Origin: Chloroflexi bacterium TSY
GTDB taxonomy: Bacteria; Chloroflexota; Anaerolineae; Caldilineales; Caldilineaceae
Assembly (NCBI GenBank): GCA_019217005.1
Contig: JAHBNG010000006.1
Span: 124,001 to 188,000 of the forward strand
Direction: 5' to 3'
Length of the DNA: 64,000 bases
Positions 1 through 6,965 of this stretch are shown here, one piece after another. Position 1 is the stretch's first letter. Each line of letters begins with the position of its first letter. The notes under the pieces are model-generated. The model searched no databases, was not told the origin of the DNA, and worked only from the letters and a program-made list of their open reading frames with translations. Both the position numbers and the translations under genes were made by a program.

Positions 1-358
1 GGATGACAATGATGCTATCGACGATGGATGACGCCACCCGATCAAAGGTACCACCGAGATATCCGGACGTCATGCCGAGCAATACGCCAATGCTGCGCCC
101 AATCAACACCGCTGTCCCGGCCACAATCAGCGTATTGCGAATGGCAAAGGTAAGCATCCAGAAGACATCCTGCCCGGTTGATGTTGTCCCCAAGAGATAT
201 TCAGTGGAGGGTGGTTCGTTGCGGGGTACTTCGCGGCGGTCGTCTGGTTCATACGGAGAGACAAAAGAAAGACAGGCCAGAGCGAATACCACAATCAAGA
301 TGATTGCACCAATGCGAAAGGAAGGACTGAAGCGGAATAAATCACGTATGACAACCAT
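1..358 (-). CDS. Peptide ABC transporter permease, DppC/OppC-like (partial)
   Basis: Second membrane permease of a dipeptide/oligopeptide importer. Only the first 119 or so codons are present and the gene continues past the left edge. Reading from ATG at 358, the protein has an N-terminal membrane segment (residues about 14-33), then the periplasmic stretch STEYLLGTTSTGQDVFW, which matches the family motif HxLGTDxxGRD(V/I)xSR seen in DppC/OppC, and the start of the next membrane segments. It lies 87 nt downstream of the DppB-like gene in the same direction, as in classical dpp/opp operons. The gap holds an imperfect inverted repeat (GATTTACGATTTTT and its complement, 374-442). The start was chosen because the frame is open from it with typical DppC N-terminal spacing. 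Family assignment is confident; the peptide substrate is unknown. Confidence 0.88.
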   Translation of the reverse strand, partial: MVVIRDLFRFSPSFRIGAIILIVVFALACLSFVSPYEPDDRREVPRNEPPSTEYLLGTTSTGQDVFWMLTFAIRNTLIVAGTAVLIGRSIGVLLGMTSGYLGGTFDRVASSIVDSIIVI

Positions 359-445
359 AAGTACCTTTATAGAGATTTACGATTTTTGTTCGCAAAGCGG
401 TTGTTTCGACTTTGACGTTTTACGAAAAAAAATCGTAAATCGCCT

Positions 446-1444
446 CTATCGATATCGCACACGGGGATCAAAGAAGGGATAAGCCAGATCGACTAATAAA
501 GATGCTGTGGCGATGCCGACGATCGAGAGCAGAGTAATCCCCATAATCAAGTTATAATCTGCTGAGATAATGCCATTGTAGAGCGCAAAACCAATGCCTG
601 GATAACTAAAGACCACTTCTGTGATGAGTGCACCTTCGAAGATTGCGCCCAAGGACAACGCCAAATCTGTGACCTGGGGGAGCATGGTGTTGCGAATCAG
701 ATAGGAAAACAGAATCTTTCGTTTGGGCAACGCGGCCATTTCAGCATACTGAACATAGTCGCTAGAGACTTCGCTCGACGTGAGCGCTTTGGACATGATG
801 AAGCGAAAGGCCGTTGCACCAACCACAATTGAGAGGGCGGGCAGAAAGCTGTGACGGAATAGACTGCTGATGTAAGTCCACGTAAAGCCCGGTGTACCTT
901 TTGCTCCGCCAACCAGTGGAAAGAGCGGAAAGTAAAAGGTCAGCAGCATCAACAGAATAAAGGCAATGATAAAATAGGGTACTGGATAAATCGTAATGAG
1001 AGAGTTTTCGAGAACCCGGGCCCACCACTGATTGGGGAAATAACCCGCCAATGTACCAAGAATCAGCCCTGAAAACCAAGCGATCAATGTTGCCACGCCC
1101 AGAAGACCGATGGTCCATCCGATGGCGTTTGCGATCATCGTATTAACTTCCATCGGGAACGAGCTAAATGATGGGCCTAGGTCGCCACGGATCACGCGGG
1201 ACCAGAAGGCAACATATTGATCCCAAATGGTGCCATCGAGCCCGTAGAGATCTTCCAGTGATTCACGCAGAGCCACAGTTGCCTCTGGACTCAAGTTTTG
1301 AAACGTCGTCAAACGACCGATTGCTTGTTCTACTGGATTGACAGGAGATAGGCGTGGAATCATGAAGGTGACGCTGACGCCGATAAAGATCACTAGCACC
1401 CACTGCACCAGTCTGGGTAGTATATATTCCTTAAATAAGGTCAC
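446..1444 (-). CDS. Peptide ABC transporter permease, DppB/OppB-like
   Basis: Inner-membrane permease of a type I ABC importer for peptides; it would pair with the DppC-like protein next to it and a substrate-binding lipoprotein. The 332-aa product has the usual DppB length and six hydrophobic segments, the first at residues about 10-32. Near residues 230-255 it carries the cytoplasmic coupling segment YAEMAALPKRKILFSYLIRN, equivalent to the EAA loop that docks on the ATPase. The start is GTG, with AAGGG about 9 nt upstream. The gene lies downstream of the binding protein (ends at 3267) but is separated from it by an IS630 remnant, so its transcription may now depend on a new promoter. No ATPase gene is visible in the window. 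Confidence 0.93.
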   Translation of the reverse strand: MTLFKEYILPRLVQWVLVIFIGVSVTFMIPRLSPVNPVEQAIGRLTTFQNLSPEATVALRESLEDLYGLDGTIWDQYVAFWSRVIRGDLGPSFSSFPMEVNTMIANAIGWTIGLLGVATLIAWFSGLILGTLAGYFPNQWWARVLENSLITIYPVPYFIIAFILLMLLTFYFPLFPLVGGAKGTPGFTWTYISSLFRHSFLPALSIVVGATAFRFIMSKALTSSEVSSDYVQYAEMAALPKRKILFSYLIRNTMLPQVTDLALSLGAIFEGALITEVVFSYPGIGFALYNGIISADYNLIMGITLLSIVGIATASLLVDLAYPFFDPRVRYR

Positions 1445-1517
1445 AGTCTATTGCCCTTATAATCAAAAATGCTACAGCGGAATTGGATAGGAACAGATTT
1501 TGTTTGCCAATGAAGGT

Positions 1518-1610
1518 GGTGTTCTGTAAAGTAAGTTTTGACGGGTTTGTTTGGAGTTATCAAGATTTTGTTGACACAGTAGCAGTGTTCTGTAAAATAA
1601 GTTCTGATAC
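1518..1610. repeat. Solo IS630-like terminal sequences
   Basis: Two short direct copies, at about 1518-1542 (GTGTTCTGTAAAGTAAGTTT) and 1584-1610 (AGTGTTCTGTAAAATAAGTT), resemble the terminal repeat of the IS630 that begins at 1683 (GTGTTTTGTCAGATAAGTTA). A weaker copy follows that element at 2914-2940. No coding sequence lies between them. They look like leftovers of related IS630/Tc1-mariner elements. Confidence 0.5.
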
Positions 1611-1682
1611 ACTAAGATCTCGTGATTTAGCCGAGTGCAGCTCATGGTTTTACGGTATCATAATTTTTCTGCCAGAACAGTA

Positions 1683-2912
1683 GTGTTTTGTCAGATAAGT
1701 TATGATACAGGTTGGTCATCAGAATCGGTATCCAAAACAGGATAGAAACGCTGGAACTTCTGGCGAGCGAGAGCGGGGGTAAATTGCCATTGAATGGTAG
1801 CGGATTGTTCATTGCGCTCGTTGACAAGAGCAAGGACAACAGTCTCAAGAAGCTCTTTGGAATCAATGCGGCGATCAAGAACTTGGCGAGTGATAACCGA
1901 GAGTTCAATTTCAACCATATTAAGCCAACTCCCGTTGACGGGGGGTATAAACCATCTGAAAGTGCTGAGCCAGAGCGAAAGCTTCCTCAGGCGAAAAGAT
2001 GGTGTAGAAGGAACTGGGTGAATGAATGTTGAGATTATCCTGAACAATCTGTAATGAATCGGCATCAGGATTGTGTTTCGTTTTGAGATCATGCATGAAG
2101 CGAGCATACTCTTGGCCTCTGCGCCGTTCGGTAATCTGAACAACCCGCTGTCCAGTGTGTGGCTGGTAAGCAATCAAGATGTAACAGATGCCCTTGCGTT
2201 CATAGTGATGATCATAGCGCCATTTCTTGCCTGGTTTCATCTCAATCGGCACGATTGTATCGCCCAAGAGCTGACAAGGTTTTCATCGTAACACCACCAG
2301 AGAGATTCTTGGGGTCATAGGGCTGTGCATAGAGGTCCAAGATTTGTTCCATGTGCCACAAGTATGTAGGTGTTAACTTTCCGATACACCACTGCACCTT
2401 CAAATGGGGTTTCAGTTCGTTTTTTCAGAATTTCACTCACGGTTTCATGCGAAATGTCTTCCACAAACTTTAACTCAACCGCTGTGGTTGCTAGCAGCCT
2501 TAAAGTCCATCGGCTTCGCCCATCTGGTCCTTTCGTACACGCTAGTGCCGTGATTTTGGCTCTGGCTTCGTTACTAATCTCGACTGGTCGTCCGCTTCTT
2601 GGCCTCTCTTCTGGGCTTTGGTTAGCCCTTCCGTCACATATCTTTTGCGGATTCGCACCACCGTTGCTCGCGTCACTCCCACTCGTTCCATGATTTCTCT
2701 GTCTGTTTTTCCTCCATCTGACAAGAGCAGAATATGTGCCCTTCTTATCTTTCTTACGTTCTCTTTTCCTTTTGCCGTTATTCGCCTTAATTCATTTCTG
2801 TCTTTATCACTTAGTTTAACTTTATATACTTGCTTCATTTCTCTCTGCCTCCTCGTTTTTTTAGTCACTTTCTGGCAGAGTTTACCGTATTATAACTTAT
2901 CTGACAAAACAC
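1683..2912 (-). mobile_element. IS630-family insertion sequence, decayed
   Basis: A 1,230-bp element. Its ends are near-perfect inverted repeats of 26 bp: GTGTTTTGTCAGATAAGTTA at 1683 and its complement ending at 2912, with one mismatch over the terminal 26 bases. TA dinucleotides flank both sides (1681-1682, 2913-2914), the target duplication characteristic of IS630/Tc1-mariner elements. It sits between the peptide-binding-protein gene and the DppB-like gene and carries a broken transposase on the minus strand. Confidence 0.85.
1700..2868 (-). pseudogene. IS630-family transposase, frameshifted
   Basis: Three reading-frame pieces on the minus strand together make one IS630 transposase. The first (2868 to about 2542) has the N-terminal helix-turn-helix part with DREIMERVGVTRATVVRIRKR. 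The middle (2267-1920) holds the RNase H-like core, including the VQDNLNIHSPSSF motif with the second catalytic Asp. The last (about 2173-1700) ends with PPVNGSWLNMVEIELSVITRQ, containing the third acidic residue of the DDE triad. The pieces are in different frames, so no full-length enzyme can be made from this copy without recoding. Confidence 0.85.
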
Positions 2913-2957
2913 TAGTACACTGTAACCGAAGTTTTGATAGATTAGCGACCATCAAAT

Positions 2958-3183
2958 CGTAGGTCACTTCTCTGAAGTGACGAGCACCAAGAACCCTGAA
3001 TCTTCACTTGGAAACGGTCGCTCTCTTGCCACTTGTCCCGCCGGAGACGGGACCTACGTTAAACTATCACAATTTGGATGACAGTCTACTACAGTGTCAT
3101 CCAAATCATGACAGTTTAGAGATGGCCAAACCGTAGGTCACTTCTCTGAAGTGACGAGCGCCAAGAACGCTGAATCTTCACTT
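2958..3183. repeat. REP-like hairpin repeats, three copies
   Basis: Two 52-bp direct copies (2958-3009 and 3132-3183) differ at only two positions. Each contains the hairpin GTCACTTC-TCT-GAAGTGAC. Between them, on the opposite strand (about 3027-3058), is a third copy that keeps the flanks (CGTAGGTC ... GAC-AG) but has a different stem, CCGTC-TCC-GGCGG. The stem bases have changed together, so pairing is kept. The function is unknown; such elements are usually dispersed intergenic REP sequences. Confidence 0.75.
3060..3118. repeat. 59-bp palindromic element (TA-flanked MITE-like)
   Basis: The inner arms ATTTGGATGACA (3072-3083) and TGTCATCCAAAT (3095-3106) are perfect complements around an 11-nt loop. 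The outer ends TAAACTATCA (3060-3069) and TGACAGTTTA (3109-3118) pair with one mismatch. The terminal TA on each side suggests a minimal Tc1/mariner-type insertion, but no second copy occurs in the window. Confidence 0.55.
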
Positions 3184-3266
3184 TTTTAAACTAGATCGCT
3201 CTCTTCTAATCCTATTCATCCTGTCAATCTGTGGATCAATATTTTTGGACTCGCCCCAAACAACAA

Positions 3267-5262
3267 CTATTCAACCGGCGTCAGACTCTGGAAGGCAAAC
3301 TTCCCGCCTTGGAACCAATAAAGTGGCTGATAGCTTGGCTCCTCCGAGGTTGGGAAACCAGTCCAGTAGCGTTCGTCCCAAGTCACAAATTTTTTGAAGC
3401 TGATGGCTGTGACCGAGTACATGTTCTCAACCCAATTTGTCAGGAACTCTGTGACGATCTCGTGATTCTCTGCACTATCTGGCCCCACTGCTGCCATTGC
3501 GTCAATCAATTCACCGAACTTCGGATCCTGAATGCGGGCAAAGTTGCCACCGCCCAAGCTGCGGTAATCTTCCCCATTTGGCACATAAAAGTCTGGATGC
3601 CAGCCACGTACATTGGGCCATGCATCATCGGAGGCAAGGGCGAAGCTTGTCCATGGTGTCGAGACCTGGAATTGGCCCTCAACATGGTTTTGTGACCAGA
3701 CGCTCCGCTCGAGACCCAGCAAGTTTACTTCGATGCCAAAGTCGCTCCACATATCAGAAGCAGCTGTTGCCATGCGGAAAGCATCATTTTCATCGGGAGG
3801 CGATTGAAGATCCATCTTCCAGGGTTCGCCATCGGGTTTGAGCCAGTTGCCACCGCTATCGCGCGTAAATCCATTTTTCAGCAACAATCGTTCGGCGACA
3901 TCAAGATCATAGTTCCACCAACCGACGCCAAAGACTTCACGCGGTGTCCCAGGAACCGTAAATCCCTGCTCTTCAGCCCAAGCTGCAATTCGATCGGGCA
4001 CCGTTAGATCGTAAGGCTTATACATTTCGCCATCTTCGATTTCGATTTCCAGATTCTGGAACCACTCTTCCATCGGATCGAGATAGATGTCCATCAACTT
4101 GGCAGTGGGTGGAATAGGTAACGGTGTGACCTTGGCAACCCCGCCGATATATTCCGTCTGTAATTCAACAATGTCTAAAGAAAGTGCCAACGCCCAACGA
4201 ACATCCTTATTGGCATAGATGGGATCGGTCTCAAAATCAAAGACAAAGTGACGGGTGCTGACTTCATTTGGATAGGCCCACATTCCCGTGGGCCTATCCA
4301 AATGAAGTCAGCACCCGTCACTTTGGGAATTCTGTATACCAGGATCGTGCTGTCGGCGTCGTGTCGAGAACGGTTTCGAAGGCTTCAAAATCGACATCGA
4401 AGAAAGTGTCCAACTCTCCACGAGACATGGCGATGGCTTTCTTGGTGCTATCTCCATAGAAAATCGTCAGAACGTACTTTGGTCCTGGGTTGCCGACGAT
4501 AATTCCCGCTGGCGTGCTTTCCCAATCGTCACGTCGGGTGAATAGTTCCCAGAAGCCATTGGGGTCCGTCTCTGTCACAGTATATGCACCGAGCGTAACG
4601 GGTGGGTCAAAAGTGAAAGTGGCCGGATCTTCAACCTCTTCAAAAATATGCTTGGGCATCATGTAAATACCGTTCCAACGCGCTTCGAAGAGATTGTGGA
4701 AACGAGGATTCGACTCGGTCAAGTTGAATTGGACACTCCAGTCACCTGTCGCCTCCACAGAATCCAGAAACTGGTTGAGCTGAACGGACCAACCGCTTGC
4801 ATTCATCTCAGAATTCGACTTAATCAGTTCGATGGTGTAGATCAGATCATCAAGTGTAAATGGAGTCCCATCGCTCCAGGCTAAGTTGTCACGGATCTCG
4901 ACACTCATCTGTGTGAAATCTTCGTTGTACATCGGTTCTGAGACAGCGACACCATTGATGCGTTCGCCCGTCTCCTGGTCACGATACCAGAGCGTCTCGG
5001 CGATCAACGCATGGCGATGAGGTGTATGGGGTCCATTGACCCAAAAGTTGAAATTGCCAATCACGTTGTAGCGGAAGATTTGATCCGCCACAAAAAGTTC
5101 ATCACGTGGGACATCAACTGGAAGCTGGGAGTCGCCAGCTGGTGCTGCTGCCGCTGGTGCACTGGAGTCGCCACCATCGGCCTCAGAAGGCGCGGCACCA
5201 CAAGCTGAAACGATCAGGCTTAAAGTAAGCAGGACCGCAAGCAAAATATTCCGTTTTTTCAC
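3267..5262 (-). pseudogene. Peptide ABC transporter substrate-binding lipoprotein, broken by inverted duplication
   Basis: Family 5 (DppA/OppA-like) extracellular binding protein that would deliver peptides to the DppB/DppC pair downstream. The N-terminal part starts at 5262 behind a strong ribosome site (GGAGGA) and has a lipoprotein signal with lipobox LIVSAC (Cys21). The frame stops at 4318 after SWYTEFPK. The rest of the protein (from about 4301 to 3267) continues in another frame with WAYPNEVSTRHFVFDFETDP. Removing 43 nt at 4282-4324, which is an exact inverted copy of adjacent gene sequence, joins the two as EFP-WAYPNE and gives one 650-aa protein, a normal family length. See the separate repeat entry. 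It is a pseudogene unless the duplication is an assembly or amplification artefact. Confidence 0.88.
4244..4325. repeat. 38-bp-arm palindrome made by a 43-nt inverted self-duplication
   Basis: Arms 4244-4281 and 4288-4325 are perfectly complementary over 38 bp with a 6-nt spacer. The insert 4282-4324 is the reverse complement of the neighbouring coding sequence. Deleting it restores the reading frame of the binding-protein gene exactly. Snap-back strand switching, or a chimera from whole-genome amplification, would produce this pattern. Confidence 0.9.
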
Positions 5263-5718
5263 GTTGCTCCTCCTTGGAGGACTATACTGAGCAATGCGCT
5301 AGATGCGAATTATCTACGCAATTTTCCCTCTGGCCCTTCAGTCACACCTATGCGCAATTGCAGTCGTACCTGTAAGTGAATATTGGAGATTTGGTTTGGT
5401 TGTTTGGTTCTTGAGGGAGTTTAACCGCAGAACGGTCATTAGCCTATCATTCTTGATCGTGGTTGTCAAAAGTAAGAGAAGAAAAAGAGGCATATGGCAA
5501 TCGCGAACCTTAAAAAAGCGGCGCTATTCGTCGACCGCCATCGGTTAAAACCGACGTCTGACAGCAGAAGTACACTAAAGTGCACTAGATTATCCACCTT
5601 ATTTTGTAAAACGAGCCCTGCTCTGCCTCTGAGCCGCAAAGTATGCGATTGCCCTATCGTAGAGCGAGGTTCACCTATGATATAATAGCTCGCATACTAT
5701 TTATAGAAGGAGTCAATC
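5263..5718. other. Intergenic region with a candidate promoter for the DUF4058 gene
   Basis: About 450 bp between the divergently transcribed binding-protein and DUF4058 genes. The binding-protein ribosome site lies at its left end. A perfect TATAAT at 5681-5686 could be the -10 box of the DUF4058 gene, but no good -35 box is seen at the right distance. I see no convincing gene here. Confidence 0.4.
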
Positions 5719-6501
5719 ATGCAATCGCCTTTTCCAGGCATGGATCCTTATTTAGAAGATCGAGAATTGTGGCGTAGCTTTCATCACAACCTTGCCACGG
5801 AAATCGCCAGACAACTGAATCCGCTGATTGTGCCTAAATATTTCGCCGATGTTGAAGTACATACTGTGTTGCGCGAAGTCGGTATTTCGATGGAGACGCA
5901 CAGCCAATATCCGGACACTTCTATTTATGAAGTTCAACCTGATGCAACAACGATTGGTGCATCTTCGGTTGCTCTGTTAGATGCACCAATGGAACGAGTT
6001 GTTGAAATCCCGGAACCAGAAAAAATTCGTACCGTCAAGGTCTTTGAAGCTGCTAGCAAATCATTGGTGACGTCGGTTGAAATTTTATCGCCAGTAAACA
6101 AGATCGGTGAGGGACTACAAGAATATCGCACGAAACGATCCCGTCTCATGCGCTCAGACGTTCACCTTATCGAAATTGATCTACTGCGACGAGGAACACG
6201 CCCTGGACCTGAACTGGAGATGCCACCGTTGGAAACAGATTATGTTGTGTTGGTCAATCGAGCGGATAGCAATATCAGACGAATCTCAAAGATCTGGCCC
6301 GTTGCCCTAAATCAGTCGTTACCCGCAATCCCCGTTCCCCTGGTCGATCCCGATCCAGATGTTGTGCTTGACCTTGCCAATGTTTTGCGTTCAATTCAGG
6401 CTGATTTTTACTATCCACAACGGATCGACTACACACAGCCTATACCACCACCGAAGTTGAGACCAGCCATGCAAGAGTGGTGGATGAAAAAAATACTCTG
6501 A
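5719..6501 (+). CDS. DUF4058 family protein
   Basis: A 260-aa protein of the DUF4058 family, whose members are common in Cyanobacteria and Chloroflexota and have no established biochemical role. The family signature is visible at the N-terminus (PFPGMDPYLE, residues 4-13, then W..FH..L) and in the middle (VEILSPVNK near residue 122, followed by YRTKRSRLMRSDVHLIEIDLL). These resemble a PD-(D/E)XK-like nuclease core of the kind seen in the Uma2 relatives, but that comparison is inference. The start has AGAAGGAG 8 nt upstream. It stands alone, with a small zinc-finger gene converging from the right. Confidence 0.9.
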   Translation: MQSPFPGMDPYLEDRELWRSFHHNLATEIARQLNPLIVPKYFADVEVHTVLREVGISMETHSQYPDTSIYEVQPDATTIGASSVALLDAPMERVVEIPEPEKIRTVKVFEAASKSLVTSVEILSPVNKIGEGLQEYRTKRSRLMRSDVHLIEIDLLRRGTRPGPELEMPPLETDYVVLVNRADSNIRRISKIWPVALNQSLPAIPVPLVDPDPDVVLDLANVLRSIQADFYYPQRIDYTQPIPPPKLRPAMQEWWMKKIL

Positions 6502-6515
6502 GTGTGAAGTCAACG

Positions 6516-6776
6516 CTATGACCATCTTTGCAGACAACCGGAAAGGATAAAGTTAGCAAGTTGGCGAAGCTCATCTGTGCATGAGGGACATTGTTCCAAG
6601 TGTCTTTGGGTTGCTGAGGACTCCTCGGGAGTCAGCAACCCCCAGTGATAGTCACGCAGAATATCAAGCGTTGGACAATCAACGCGATAAAGCACAGTAC
6701 TTAGTAGCTGTTCTAGCGGATCGGGTCCGGAACGGCTGTTTTTTGGTTCCGTTTGTGGGTCATTGGTGGCAGACAT
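6516..6776 (-). CDS. Small putative zinc-finger protein (anti-sigma-like)
   Basis: An 86-aa protein. Its C-terminal half, LRDYHWGLLTPEESSATQRHLEQCPSCTDEL (split here: H44, H60, C64, C67), has the H-x3-C-x2-C arrangement of the putative zinc-finger (zf-HC2) found at the N-terminus of anti-sigma factors and in stand-alone Chloroflexota proteins. No membrane segment follows, so it is not a typical transmembrane anti-sigma factor. AAAAGGGG lies 8 nt upstream of the ATG. It converges with the DUF4058 gene (14 nt apart) and diverges from the NACHT gene with a 190-bp shared upstream region. No sigma factor gene is adjacent. Confidence 0.65.
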   Translation of the reverse strand: MSATNDPQTEPKNSRSGPDPLEQLLSTVLYRVDCPTLDILRDYHWGLLTPEESSATQRHLEQCPSCTDELRQLANFILSGCLQRWS

Positions 6777-6965
6777 GACTCAACCCCTTTTGTAATTATC
6801 CACAGAGGATGTGCTGGGCTATACTATATTAAACACTAACCAGAGCCATTTTCCCAACTTAAGATCTACCTGAATTTCAATCTCCATTGCCATCTTTTCG
6901 TCCATTTCCGAGTGCTTTGTCCACAATGTCGAGAGCAACAGCACGAATAAGAAATAGTAGAAGAT

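Noticed and set aside
3267..5262. Two separate peptide-binding-protein genes
   Set aside because: The pieces are the two halves of one protein and join exactly when the inverted 43-nt copy is removed.
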